From NCBI RefSeq assembly GCF_002775205.1, contig NC_036453.1, positions 14,464,594-14,528,593 of the forward strand: a stretch of DNA of 64,000 bases. Reading direction: 5' to 3'. The position numbers and the translations under genes are program-made. The notes under the pieces were generated by a model, which worked only from the letters and a program-made list of their open reading frames with translations, made no database searches and had not been told where the DNA came from. Positions 49,677-61,829 of this stretch are shown piece after piece. Each line of letters opens with the position of its first letter. The stretch's first letter is position 1. This stretch comes from Xiphophorus maculatus (lineage: Eukaryota > Chordata > Actinopteri > Cyprinodontiformes > Poeciliidae).

Positions 49677-50290
49677 CCTCTGTGTGCCAGAACCGCCAGT
49701 CAGTTTGGACCGCCTCTATGAAGCTAAACTGGAACAATAAAGTTGATGCGGAAAAATTACAATAAGGTCACCCCTGTTAGTTGTATTGCTATATGTTTAT
49801 TCTAAGTTCCAGTATATTCCCACCAAGTTTATAAATTGAAACTGGAAATTATTTTTATGCTAAACTAAGAATTGAAAATAAAAAAAACATTTAAGAAAAA
49901 AAAAAGAATCGAAAATGAAAAATATAAAATGTAATGTAAAATTTATAAAGATTCGAAACTCAAACATAATTTCTAAACTGAAAAAATATTTGTAAACCAA
50001 AAAAGTGGAAACATTTATGCAACCTTTATGGCCCCAGTGTAGGTCCAAACGCCTCCAGTTTCAGATAAACATCGGGACAGTTATAGATAATAACTGACTA
50101 AATCCACGAAATACACAAAACAAAGAAATAAAATAGAATCTATGAAGTTTTATTGAGTCATAATAACAGATATTAAAAGCTCTTCAAGAAGTAAAACTGT
50201 AGTAAACGTGTAATAAAAACAAATATCGCTGGATAAGATGGTTAATCATCTATCAGCAGAGGCTCGCTAACATGACAGCAGCAGGTTAAT

Positions 50291-50480
50291 AGAATAGAAT
50301 AGAATAGACTAGAATAGAATAGAATAGAATAGAATAGAATAGAATAGAATAGAATAGAATAGAATAGAATAGAATTACTTTATTCATCCCAGCAGGGAAA
50401 TTATTTCGCAGTTACAGCAGCATAGAGACAAGACACACAACAACCACCACTGAGTAGCAATTGTAGACAAAATAAAAATA
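50291..50480 (-). mobile_element. LINE 3' tail with a long (AGAAT)n run
   Basis: About 17 AGAAT units (one variant, AGACT) at 50291-50374 precede TACTTTATTCATCCCAGCAG, then GGAAATTATTTCGCAG. Read on the minus strand this is a retroposon tail ending GATGAATAAAGTA followed by ATTCT repeats. The body is short and truncated. Confidence 0.65.
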
Positions 50481-50589
50481 AAAATAAAATATAACATGCT
50501 GTCAATATAAAAAGTATATAAAATATAATGAGCCTCGGAGGGTTTCAAACCTGCAACCAACTGGATCTGCCCCACACAGGAGAGCTTAC

Positions 50590-50730
50590 CTGCAGGAACT
50601 TCAGCTCCACGGGTTCTGGAGAACTTTCTGCTTCCCGCGGGCGCCTCAGAGGATCAGCTGGTTCTCTACGTAAAGCTGACGTCACACATACCAAACTTCC
50701 ACGTACACTGATAGTGGCATCTCCACCCAT
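50590..50730 (-). other. Candidate 5' exon of paralog C
   Basis: On the minus strand the sequence ends in TTCCTGCAG followed by the donor GTAAGCTC at 50589. An open frame (MGGDATISVRG to ELKFLQ) runs through it in phase 0 and could join the acceptor at 49472. It could equally be a 5' UTR exon. The link is inferred from spacing and splice signals only. Confidence 0.3.
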
Positions 50731-50739
50731 CCGATCATG

Positions 50740-52590
50740 ACTCCTCCGTTGTGCTTCGGATATTGGGAAACTTCTCCAGATATTAAGATTTAACGACCAG
50801 AAGGTTCCAGAATGAGAACTGGACCGGACCGGACTGTGCCCATGTAGAAACTGAGGAACTCCCGTCCTTTAATTACCTTTATTTGTTTTGTTTGTCGTGT
50901 AGTCCTCACACTTTACCAGTTGGTGGCAGTAATGCTTCCTTCAGCTATTTGCCAACCGCCAATATGATAAAGAAGAAGAACGAGATTCAATCGGACATCA
51001 GTTCACGTTGCTTACGAAGGAAAGCGAAGCGGTTCGCTTGGGTCAGAACCATTAACCTTTGACCCATAGAAGAACCTGAAGCGTCTCTGTGAGTCTGGGC
51101 GGATCAGAAGGACCTTAGAGTTGAGAGTTCAACCACCGAGGAGCCGCTGAGCAACTCAAACTGGACCAAAGTTCAGAGCTAACTTTAGCCGCGGAGCTAA
51201 CCTGGGCCAAAGGGGGATCAATGGGAGCGAGGCGGAGCAGCTGACCGAACCGGGCAGGACCGGACCGGACTGGACCGGATCGGATCCCTGTGAAGGTCAG
51301 ACCTGTTGAAAGCGAACCGGAGAACTGATGATCGCCTGCTGACGTCATCACAGTACACACCTGGGCAGGTAAAGCTGGAGTCAGAACAGCAGCCGCCGTA
51401 ACCGCAGGTTAGAAACATGTTCGGTGAAGTTCTGTTCATCTTCACGGGTTAAATATCTGGACCCGCTTAACGGGTTAAAAGTCCCTCAGGACCCAAAATC
51501 ATAAAAACGCTCAATTTCATAACTGTCAATAGATGACGTCAGGGAAGATTTACCAGGTGAGTCTCGGAGTCAAATCATTTCAGAAACACCTTCAGGTAAA
51601 ATAGAATTAACTGAAATCATAGGATCAATACTGAACTGAACTGTTTATTCACTTATGATAACGTTTTTACATCCACACAGATTTATTCCTAATTTTTACT
51701 CCAGAAAATAAATTTTCGAGTAATTTTCTGGTTTTCTCAGAAATAATTGATGCAAACCAACATTAAGCCATGAACCAGCTGTGATTAAGTCCATGTCGTT
51801 AAACGAACAGAACCCGACTCACAACACGAAGCAGGCTAAACAAAACAAGCTGCAGCCATCAGTCTGGAAAGAGCTGTAAAACCAGTGGTCTAGTCAAAGT
51901 AAAGACTTAAATCTGATGTAAAATCCTAGAATGAGTCTGAATCAAATCAGATCAGTAAGTCAGAGGGTCAAAGGTCATTCACAGTCAGTTTGTAGGTTCA
52001 AGGGTTGAATGCTTCTTCGCGTTAATTTTTAACATAATGAATCAAATCTGATTTAAAACTTTTATTTTGTTTTAGTTTTATGATCTGAAATGTTTAAAAA
52101 ATGCAACAGTGGGTGTGAATACTTTCCAGTGCTCTGGAACCAGAACCTCAGCCAATGAGGTTCTGGTTGCATCATTGAAACAATCAGCCAATCACAGCCG
52201 GGCTCCTGGTCATTCAGGAAGTCTGAGCTGGAAGCTGCCTGATTATCAGAACCTAAACGGGTCAGAGGAGTTCCAGAACACTGGTTCTGGTCCTGAGCCG
52301 AACTGGGTCTGAATCCTGTCTGGTTCTGATTGTGTGTTTGTGCTGTTTCTAACCCTGCGGTCCAAAGGAGACATGAAGTGAGTTCTGATGAATGTTGGCG
52401 ATAGAAGCCCAGTGGTTCTGTGCTAGGTGTAGAGCTGGTTCTGATCCGTTCCTTATAGTCAGTGCAATGAACCTGTGTAGAAGAACCTTCTGGGGGACGG
52501 GTTGGTCCGATCCAGGACATCTGAGCTGGTTCTGCTTCCTGCGATTGGGTAAAGTTCTGGACCTCATGTCTGGTTCTGTGTTTGATCCAG
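50740..52590. other. Intergenic, with probable upstream non-coding exon of pgap2
   Basis: GGGCAG followed by GTAAAGC at 51363-51374 (plus) is a plausible donor of a pgap2 5' UTR exon; the coding exon opens with a CAG acceptor at 52590. 50920-51000 contains GTTGGTGGCAGTAATGC and TTGCCAACCGCCAATATG ending in GAAGAAGAA, a dispersed fish repeat that I know by sight. Nothing else is recognised. Confidence 0.4.
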
Positions 52591-52591
52591 G

Positions 52592-54781
52592 ATGCTCCAG
52601 GGCTTGTTGAGTAACCTGGACCGGGACCGGCCTCTGATCCGGGTCCAGTTCACCAGCTTCGCCGTGGCAACGGTTCTGCTCCCTCTGTCGGGCCTGCTGG
52701 CCTGCCTGGTCACCTCGCTGATATACCACTACGAGGAATCCACCTACACACACTGCCAGGTGAGCCGGGCCGGTTCTGATCCGGTCCAACCCAGATGACC
52801 GGATCAGACCTTCAACTGGAAACTTTTACATCTGTGATCCAGTTGGATCTCCTAACCGGTTCAAGAACCATCTAGAAGGTTCTGGAGTCCAGAACCTTCT
52901 AGAGTAGAACCAGGCTCCACTCCTGGACCAGAACCTTCATCATATCTCCATTATGTTCTGACTCACTGAGGCTAAACTCTAGTTAGTTTCTAATAAACAC
53001 TAGCTAATAATAAACTAGCTAAAAATAAACACTAGCTAATAATAAACACCAGCTAATAATAAACACTAGCTAATAATAAACACTAGCTAATAATAAACTA
53101 GCTAAAAATAAACACTAGCTAATAATAAACTACCTAATAAACACTAGCTAATAATAAACTAGCTAATAATAAACACTAGCTAATAATAAACTAGCTAATA
53201 AACACTAGCTGGGTAGTTAGGAATGTGCTGTTTAACAGAAGCTAATGCTAAAGCGCTACACCAACCTGCTATTTGAAGGTTATTCAGTGACCTAGTCCAA
53301 GTTTGGACTGATATCTGACAGATGCTGCAGCTGGAAACACTCCAGTGAGTCTAGGCTAAACCAGTTCAGCTGTGGGGGTCAAAGGTCACCCACAGGGTGT
53401 TAGAGAGCTGTCCCATTTTGTCCCCTGCTGTCTGTCCAGGTGTCCAACTACCTGCCATCCATCAGCTCGGCCATCAGCCGCGAACCGGAGATTTACATCT
53501 GGCGCAGCTGCGTGGGTCTGCACTCGGCGCCGCGCTACCTGGTGACCGTGGCCTACTTCAACTTCTACCGCGGCCGCTTCGCCACCAGACTGCCGGAGCT
53601 GCTGCTGAGCGGCCTGGCGCTGGTCAGCAGCCTGGCCGAGAACACGGGTCTGCTGCTGCTCACCTACGTGGCCTCCACCGAATCCTACAGTGAGTCAGCA
53701 GGAGGGGGCGGAGCCTCTCGCTGCGTCTTGCTGTGACTCTAACCTGCTTCTCTGTCTCCAGAGATTCATAAATACTCTTTCGTCGTGTTCATCGGCTGCT
53801 CCCTGCTGCACATGCTCATCACCTGCAGGCTGTGGTACGTCATCAAGAGGCACTACGTCAATCCTGAGGTAAACACACCCGACCTGACCCAAGTTCTACC
53901 AACATTTAACATCCCACTTTAATATTCAGCTGCTTCATAAATCATCTTAGCTGTAGTTATTGGGCCGAAGCTAATGCTAAGGCCGCCAACATGATATTTA
54001 GCAGAAGCTAATGGTTAAACGCCACACCACTGATAGTAAAGAACGAGATATGAAAATTATATGAAAGTTATAGCTTCAAAATGAGATTGGTATTTGAGGG
54101 TTGTAGTCTTTCAAAGGCAGATATAATTTGAATAGCTAAGGGTAAATACTGCATTGGTGTAACACTTTAGTGCTAGCTTATGCTAACTAAATTGTTGGTA
54201 TAGCACTTTAGTCATATTGGTATAGAGCTATAGCGTTAGCAGAACTAATGTTTATGATTATTGCTTTAGCGTTAGCGCAGCTAGATTTTCCACCCACTGC
54301 CTTTGCTCCTGTGTGATCAGAGACTTGCAGCCACTTCCTGTTGCTAAACAACTGCAGGAAGTTCTGGTTTGGTCCAGAAATGAACCGATTAACTGGTAAT
54401 AAATGGTTCTGAAGCGGGAGAACGGGTCAGAACCTCCTTCACCTCTCTGTTTCTTCCATTTCTGGTTCAGGAGAAAACATCCTTCCTGTGGAAAGCCCGC
54501 ATCTTCCTGTTCAACATCAGCTGCTGCGCCGCCGCTGCATACTTCTTCAGACGCCACAACAAGTACTGTGAGACGGGAGGTGAGTGGCTTGTTGTCACGG
54601 CAACGCTGCCGCCGCGGTTTGCACATGCTCATTGTGTCTCCGTCCTGCAGTCTACACTCTGTTCGCCGCCTTCGAGTACCTGGTGGTGTTCTCCAACATG
54701 GCCTTCCACATGACGGCCTTCTGGGACTTCGGGAGCGCTCAGGTGATGGTCGCCACGCTGCCGGAGGACAAGCGGTACTGA
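52592..54781 (+). CDS. pgap2: Post-GPI attachment to proteins factor 2 (PGAP2/FRAG1), 5 coding exons
   Basis: A multi-pass Golgi membrane protein needed for fatty-acid remodelling of GPI anchors (reacylation with saturated chains after PGAP3). Exons (plus): 52592-52759, 53440-53689, 53762-53868, 54471-54579, 54651-54781. All borders are GT/AG and in phase; 254 aa, the same length as human PGAP2. Diagnostic stretches are THCQVSNYLPSISSAIS, GLHSAPRYLV, ENTGLLLLTYV and, near the end, VFSNMAFHMTAFWDFG. Hydrophobic segments near residues 22-45, 108-130, 145-165 and 210-230 are the membrane spans. The C-terminus PEDKRY matches the PEEKRF ending. The ATG lies one base after a CAG acceptor, so at least one 5' non-coding exon is upstream. 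rhog follows, convergent, 2.6 kb away; the two are also close in human 11p15.4. Confidence 0.93.
52985..53215. repeat. 17-bp minisatellite (ACTAGCTAATAATAAAC) in pgap2 intron 1
   Basis: About 13 imperfect units of ACTAGCTAATAATAAAC, some shortened to AACTAGCTAAAAATAAAC or lacking a few bases. It lies between coding exons 1 and 2 of pgap2. Confidence 0.9.
53880..54470. other. pgap2 intron 3 with GCTAA-rich sequence
   Basis: A 600-base intron. It contains GCTAATGCTAA, GCTAGCTTATGCTAAC and similar phrases like those in the TTAGC-rich blocks at 60-62 kb. No other feature. Confidence 0.5.
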
Positions 54782-55053
54782 CGCGGACAGGACCGGTTCT
54801 GACCCGGAGGACCAGAGCCGACCAGTCAGTCCCACAAGGAAGGAACCAGAAGTTCAGATGGAACTGCCGGACCAGATGGTGGGAGCACTGAACTAAAACC
54901 CTTCAGGATGTTCTGTTTCTACTGGTTTCTACTGGTTTTACTGGTTCCACTGGGTTCCCGGCCCAGATACTCCTGGTTCTGACCCCAGAGAACAGAACAG
55001 TTCCATCTCGGTTCTGAGCTATTGAACTTTCAGTCAAGAACAGAACTGCTTTT

Positions 55054-55059
55054 AATAAA
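55054..55059 (+). terminator. Poly(A) signal AATAAA of pgap2
   Basis: A canonical hexamer 273 bases past the pgap2 stop codon. Confidence 0.65.
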
Positions 55060-55462
55060 AACCTAAACTTCAGACCGGTTTGCTGGCTGCACTGGGTTGC
55101 CATGGTGACGGAGGCAAGTCCTGGTGCCGCTGGCCGTGTGGGTCGATACCGGCTCCTGCGTCTACATCATGAAGAGCTTCAGCTGGACCTGATGAAACCC
55201 AGTGGACCAGAACCAGCGGTTGTCATGGCAACCCAGATCATCTCATATCCTGGATCATGAAGGTTGCACCAAAGGTTTTCCTTCCACCTAATTTTCTACT
55301 ATCATGGCTGGACACAGCACAGAGCTACAGATGAAGTTTTCAGATTCTCTAAACCTTTCATCAAGAAACAAACATTTTATATATTTCCTGCGCTGTGTGG
55401 ATTCTTAGGATTCACTGAAATAAACGAAGTTTTAACAAAGTCGCGCCGCCTCACGGTTTCTG

Positions 55463-55477
55463 TCAGCAGGGGGCGCT
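55463..55477 (+). promoter_or_regulatory. CTCF-like site between pgap2 and rhog
   Basis: TCAGCAGGGGGCGCT fits the core of the CTCF motif (CCA/TCA, GNAGGGGGCGC). It lies between the convergent 3' ends of pgap2 and rhog. Only the motif is seen; binding is inferred. Confidence 0.45.
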
Positions 55478-55479
55478 GC

Positions 55480-57391
55480 TGCATCAAACAGGGACAGCTG
55501 TCCCTCCCTGACAACATTTTACTCAGATACAACAGCTTTGGTTCACCTGAGTGATCATCAGGCCCTCATGCAATCACATACCAGCAAACAAAACAGGCAG
55601 CACCATATGCAGCTCTGGTTTCCATGGAGACCATCCTGTTAACTGGATGCTGTGGCTGGAGGCGACCTTTGACCCCCATCTCTGGGAACTGATCACAAGT
55701 GGCCTGTGTGATTTGATTAGACCAAGAAGGAGTCCTTTCATGGTTTGGGGAAGTCGTTTCTCCACAGGTTAATTATTGATCAAAATTATTGAACCAATCA
55801 GAGGCTGATCTCTGATTGGTTGCCCCCCAGCAGCCAATCAGAGGCTGATCTCTGCTCAGCCCTCAGTGAAGCCTCAGCTGTTGTTTTGAGAAGTCTGAAT
55901 CATAATGAGATTTCTTGTTACCGTAAAGCAGCTGTTTCTGCTGGAAAATGACATCTAACTTTAGATCACGGTTTTGGGAAGCAGCCGCAGCTTTTTATAA
56001 TCATAAAAGAGGAAACCAGAGTCCGGTCTGATTGGACGGCCCGGTCCTTGGCTCACAGGCTTAATGGTTCTGATGCTTTCTGAACCAACCCAGAACCCGA
56101 TGAGGCTGCGGCGGCGAACACCATGTGACAGGAAACGGCTTCATTATCTTCTATCTGGTGTTGAATCACTTCCTCTGCAGCGACATAACCCAGAACCCAC
56201 ATCACCACCCTGCCATCACTGTGCTTTACGCCTGTTGGTGCTGCTTGGTTCTGTCCATCACGGGACAGTGTTCTGGGGGACACTGTCCCAGAAGTCTGAT
56301 CCTTCAGCTTTACTGACCGCCATCTTGTTTCTAGATGAGGCTAGCTAAGGGCTAGCCATGTTAGCTGTTAGCTAAGAAGAAATCACTGAAATAAAATGCA
56401 ACAGACGATCAATATGAAACTTGTTTTTATTGTACTTTCCACTTAAATAAAATAATGTAAATTACTTCAATAAAAACAAATTATCAATAAATTTAACAGA
56501 AGATGGAAGCAAACAAAGCTAAAGTGGTTTAGCTGGTTTAGCAGCTTAGCTAAAAAAAACAAAAACCTGCAGAAACATTCAGTTTGAAATCAGACATTCT
56601 AATTTAAATAGTTTGGATATTTAACTACGACTGGTTATCTTGGTTGTAGTTTAGCTATTTAGCTGCTTCGCTAACCTTTTAGCTTTTTAATGTTGCAGTT
56701 GCTGCATTCCTGCTCTTGGGTGGTTCATTAGAACAATCAGATTGATTATTTTTGTATCATGTTTAAATTGCTGTTTTTAGTCCAGATTTGTTTGTTTTTG
56801 CTTGATATTTATTAATTTCCCTGCAGAATCGGCAGCTGGAGCAGAAACCGCAACTGGTCGCTCTTTACAGTCTGATCAAACTAAATGTTTCCCAGCGTTT
56901 GTAAGGATCTCAGGGTGAGTGACGCAGAGCAGGCAGGGTTGGATTATTGCATTTTCATCGGAGCCGTCATGTAAACAGTGTTTCTGCAGTTAAATTCTCA
57001 GTTTAGACAACCAAACCTGTTCCTGGCGCCGGACTCCACCAGAGCCACTGGTTTTACTGGTGCTTTACTGGTTCATGGATGCTTCAGCAGGACTAAGATA
57101 TCTTCAGGTCCATCTGTATCTGAAGCTGATTGTCAGGGGATAATTTTGGACCATTTTGCTGAAATCTGAGTTTGTAGAAGATCTCAGACATTCTGCACAT
57201 GCTCAGATGGCTCTGGTCGAGTCTGAACCAATCACAGCAGAGCTACACATTCAACCCACAGTCGGTCAATTTGCATCACAAGTTCTGGAAAACCCTTAAT
57301 CTCTGTCTTAAATTGCGTTTTTTTCTAATTAAAGGGTAAAAATCTAATGAAATGAGAGGAAAGAGGTTGAAACATTTCTCAGAGCAGACTC
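55480..57391. other. Intergenic and probable 3' UTR of rhog
   Basis: No gene is supported. A minus-strand AATAAA at 56426-56431 would give rhog a 3' UTR of about 1 kb. 55755-55850 holds two copies of AATCAGAGGCTGATCTCTG. 56335-56700 has GCTAGCTAA/TTTAGCTGG-type phrases. Confidence 0.45.
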
Positions 57392-60300
57392 TCAGAGCAG
57401 GACGCAGGGCCTCTTGCTGACGGTGGGCTGCGGGTTCAGGTAGGACCTCACCGCCTCGGCGAACACCTCCTTGATGCCGTCCTGGTTCAGCGCCGAGCAT
57501 TCCATGTAGCGCACCGCCTGGACCTGCTTGGCCAGGTTCAGGCCCTGCTGGTGGGTGATGGGCGCCTGGTTCTGCTCCTTCAGCTTCCTCTGGATATCTG
57601 CGTCGTTCCGGAGGTCGCTCTTTGTGCCGACCAGCAGGATGGGAACATTGGGACAGTGGTGGGAAACCTGCAGAGGAGACCAGAGTCACGGTTTGTACAG
57701 GAACACCGCTGGACATAAAGCTGCACAGGAGTTCAAGATAAAGTCTAGACCCTGTGAAAAAGTTTGTATTTCTTAGCTGCTGTCATCTATAACGGGGCCT
57801 TTCCACTAAACAAGTCCAAGCTGCTTTAATCCAACTCCAGTCCATTCGCCTATAAAGTTCAGTCTGGTTTGTTTAGTGTGAATGCCAATCGACCTCTGAC
57901 CTCTGGTCCTCCAAACCTCAGTCTGGGCTTGGTTGACCTGAACTCTGGTTCAGTTTGAATATGTGAACGCCAAGCGGACCAGAGACTGCTCCAAAAGCAG
58001 GAAGTGGACTACAGCACAGGGCATTCTGGGTAAATACAACCAGAGCTAGCGTGCTAGCCTAATGCTAGCAAGAGAAATGGCTCATGGTTTTTAGCAAAAG
58101 ACTAAAGAGACCACAACTGCTAAAATCTGACGCCTCCATTTCCGTTTCCATTTGGTGAAGAAGGAAGTTGCGCTCAGTGTCTTCAGAGGTTTTTGTGTCG
58201 TTTCCTTCAGTGGTTCTTGGTGTGGCGCCCCCACAGGCCAGGAGGGGAACAGGTTGCTCAAAGGGTTTGGTTGGTTTGACACAGAGCAGAGAGAAGGAGA
58301 ACTACAGCAGCTTCAGATGGAGCAGATGAAGTTTTGAACCCAATAGAACCAGTTCTACCGGACTATCAGGTGGAAAACGGCTCAAATCTGGTTCTGGATT
58401 CGGTCTAAAGAGAATCACGATGCTGATCTAAACACCTCCTGGTCTTTGCTTCAGACTGCACCAAGTCCTGACCGAGTCGAACAGCCACTCTAGCAAGTCA
58501 CGCATTCTCATCACATAACCCGAGGAGGTCGTAGCCATGACGACGCCTTGATGATGCCTTGATGATCAACCAGACACACTTCCACCATCACCTCAAACAG
58601 AAGTGTTGTCCATTCTCTGAACCCTCAATGACCTTCCAGGTCCTTACACAACAACCAAGGAGCTCTAAATACGCCCTGAAGTCTCTTATAGACCCTCTGC
58701 CTCCTGGATGGGGTTACTGGTACCAGTCCAAGCTGAAGATCCACTACAGAAAGATTTAAACTCAAATGTGGCAGACAAGGTTTTAGGGTTGATCAGGTCA
58801 GACAAGCCAGTCAGATGTTTGACGTCTTTGTTACGGCAAAGTGTTTGACACAACATTCGGGTTAAAAAGGTCCAAAGGACAACGATTGACCCAACGCCTG
58901 AATGGACGTTTGGTGTTTGGACAGTCTGAGCAGACTAAAGTGGTCTTGATCAGCAGTTTTCCAGGTTTCAAGAAAGTCTTCCAAGTTTTTCCTTTGGACT
59001 TTCCTCTTTTTCAGCTCAGTGTTCATACTTCCACATGTCCAAAGAACAGATCTGACCTTTGAACCTTGCTGGCAGGTAAAGACCTCTTCTTTTGACTCTC
59101 CACTTGTCATCTAGACTTCAAAGAAAAGACCTTCAGAGAACCTGGAGAAGGAATAAGCAGCAGAAGGACAGTATGAACCCTACTGGACCCCAGTCAGCTG
59201 TAACTGGACCTGAAACTGGACACATCCAACCCAGAACCACTGCTCTTCTGACGGTTCTGGACGGAGTGAGTATCTTCAGAACCTCAACCCAGTGACCTCC
59301 TGGATTCTCCTAAACCACATCATGCACTGTAGCTGCGTTGGGGGAATGTGTGACCTCTGACCTCTGGGTGCCACTTGTGTTTGACGTTCTCGTAGGAGGC
59401 GGGGCTTGAGATGGAGAAGCAGATGACGAAGACGTTGGTCTGCGGGTAGGACAGCGTCCTCAGCCGGTCGTACTCCTCCTGGCCCGCCGTGTCCCACAGG
59501 TTCAGACTGATGACCCGTCCGTCCACTGTCACCTGAACGCACCACAGGTAGAGACACGGGTTTATGAACAGCTCATGCAAACTGTGACAGCAGTGATTGG
59601 CTCTCAGGACTTGTCGGAGAGCTCTGATTGGCTGGTTCATACCTTATGAGAGTCAAAGCTTTATGCTAGTAGCAGAAATGTCTCAGTGAACTGTCTTGAT
59701 GAGGGAACTGGAACCCTTCAGGGAGTAAACGGTCTGTGCAGCCTCCACACTACATTCACACCTTCACCCCTTCACATGTTCACATGCTCATGCTGTGTGA
59801 CATTCACTGCGCTGCAGTTTGACACATTTTTTGTAACACCTTCTATTGCAAATTTTATTAAATTTTTGAGTTTCCTCTAAACTCTTCACAGATATTTGTT
59901 TCTGTGAAAATCTTTCTGGTGTAGCATTGACATCAGCCACTTCAATTTCACGGGAAGTTTTCAAGACAGACACCGTTTTTGAGTCTTTTAAGCCAGTTAT
60001 TGCTATAAAATGCTCCTCATTGTCATGATTTGGATTAATTTTATGTCACATCATGTTTTTGTTCATCCTGTTCATACAACGCTAAAGTGACAATATGTAG
60101 TGGAATCAGAAACTGAGGAGTTTGCTGTTAGTCTTAATGGTTAGCATTAGCTTCTGGTAATGTTTGATATGCTTAGCAGTTTAGCATTACCCTCCACTAT
60201 TTTTTTTGCATGTGTTTAGTGGTTTAACTATAGCTTCTGCTAATATTTTTACATTTAGCATTAGCTTTCAGTATTTTTTTATGTGATTAACAAGTTAGAA

Positions 60301-61381
60301 TTAGCTTCCTTTACTGTTTTAGGTGTTTAGTAGTTTAGTTTTAGCTTCTGCTAATTTTGTATGTGCTTAGCATTAACTTCGAGTATATTTTGTTGTTAGC
60401 AATCTAGAATTAGCTTCCTCTACTTTTTTTATGTGCACTTAGCGGTTTAGCATTAGCTTCTGATAACATTTATTTAGTGGTTAAATGTTAGCTTCTGCTA
60501 ATTTTTTAATGAGTTTTGTTGGTTAGCATTAGCTTCTGCTATGATTCTTGTTTTAGTAGTGGTTGTTGAAGCTAACTTTTTCCACCACTGGGAACAACTT
60601 CTTCTGATTTTAGTGCAAACATATATTCTCCTTTGCAACAACAGTGGCCATTTTGAAAAATGTGCACCATTACAAAAATACACAAGGTCAAGAAAATGTG
60701 ATTTCTCTGGTTCTTCTTATTGGTGATTTTCCATGACTGACTAAAATGTGATTTCTTTTGGTTTTCAGTCACAGTCTAAAACTTTTCTTCACATTGTCAT
60801 AATAGGCTTTTAGTGAAGAATTTTGAGGGAAATGATTGTTTTTATTATAATTAATGAGGAATAATGCTGAAATATAAATGTGTAAAAAGTGAGGACATTT
60901 TGTACTTTTGGAGTACCCAGAGAGAACTGCTGTATCCACAGGGAAAGCATGCCGAGAGGCCTAAAGGGGGACCTTGATGCTGTGAGGGATTTCTGTCAGA
61001 CCATTGCAAACAGCTCCCCCTGCTGTCCAAACAGCTGTATTTTACTGTTTTAATCTGAAAATCACTCAGAGTCTCAGTAGTTTTTCCCACAGGACAGGAA
61101 AGTTGGATCAGCTGCCTGGTCCAGAGCCTGCAGCCAGCATGACTCATGCTAGCTTCCAGATGTTTTCCAGATGCCTCTGGTTGTCACTCCACGTTGACTC
61201 TCTGATTCTTCCTGAACGCACCGGCTGAGCCGAGGTGCATTCAGGGACCCACCTGGCTGCTGTAGTTGTCAAACACGGTGGGGATGTACTCTTTGGGGAA
61301 CGCTCCGGTGGTGTAGGAGATGAGCAGGCAGGTCTTGCCCACGGCGCCGTCGCCAACGACGACACACTTCACGGTCTGCAT
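57392..61381 (-). CDS. rhog: Rho-family small GTPase RhoG
   Basis: A GTP-switch protein that activates Rac through ELMO/DOCK and controls membrane ruffling, engulfment and leukocyte trafficking. Exons (minus): 61381-61253, 59532-59362, 57667-57392; 191 aa, exactly the RhoG length. P-loop GDGAVGKT (10-17), effector loop YIPTVFDNY (32-40), switch [14 protein letters not shown] (from 57), nucleotide-base motif TKSD (115-118), SAL motif in ECSALNQDG, and C-terminal CVLL (CAAX ending in Leu, predicting geranylgeranylation). [14 protein letters not shown] and the KRPCVLL tail fit RhoG better than Rac or Cdc42. The ATG is 18 bases after a CAG acceptor, so a 5' UTR exon lies upstream. Teleosts may have two rhog copies; I cannot tell which one this is. 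Confidence 0.9.
58100..58328. repeat. Dispersed repeat in rhog intron 2, partner at 21693-21910
   Basis: It reads from CTGCTAAAATCTGACGCC through TTTGGTGAAGAAGG, GTGTGGCGCCCCCACAG and TTGCTCAAAGGGTTTGGTTG to CAGATGGAGCAGATG. The reverse complement is found in TIM intron 3. There is no coding capacity; probably a non-autonomous DNA transposon. Confidence 0.6.
58340..59300. other. Rest of rhog intron 2, unassigned
   Basis: Several short open frames exist on both strands (for example 58862-59110, minus), but none has a motif I recognise, and splice phase with rhog does not support an exon. Possibly an old repeat. Confidence 0.4.
60120..60560. repeat. TTAGCATTAGCTTC-rich degenerate tandem block, rhog intron 1
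   Basis: About eight imperfect copies of a 50-60 base phrase built on GTTTAGCATTAGCTTCTGCTA, separated by T-rich sequence. Similar GCTAA/TTAGC phrases recur at 5690-5850, 53940-54290, 56335-56700 and 61830-62250. Confidence 0.6.
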
Positions 61382-61829
61382 GATGGCGGCGTCAGAAACC
61401 TGCGCACACAGCAGGGAGGGGCTCAGAGGGTTCACACATCACCTTCTGCTGCTTCACTCAGCTGCTCGCCGTTACTTTTTGTCACTTCTTTTTTTATGCA
61501 GAGCTGAGATCAAACGACCTCCAGCGGCTCTGAGGCTTTTCTCTACTTCACATCTGGTTTCATCTTCCTTCTACCTGCGGGAGCGTCTCACCTGTGGAGT
61601 TAGATAAGCGTCTGCTGCAGGGAGTTTCAAACTCCAGACCGCTAAAGCTTCTGACCTGCAGATTCTAAATGCATCGAAATGCTGCAGAGGACGGGAAGCT
61701 TTTTGTAAAGATACACAAACACACTTATCTGAGTTATTTAGCTTGTTTTAAGAGAAAAACAATGTTCTACTTGTTAAGTCATATTTTCACAATGATACTC
61801 ATTTATAGATGTCAATTTCAAACTAAGCA

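Noticed and set aside
58559-59295. Open frames in rhog intron 2
   Set aside because: Short, without recognisable domains, and the rhog exons join in phase without them.
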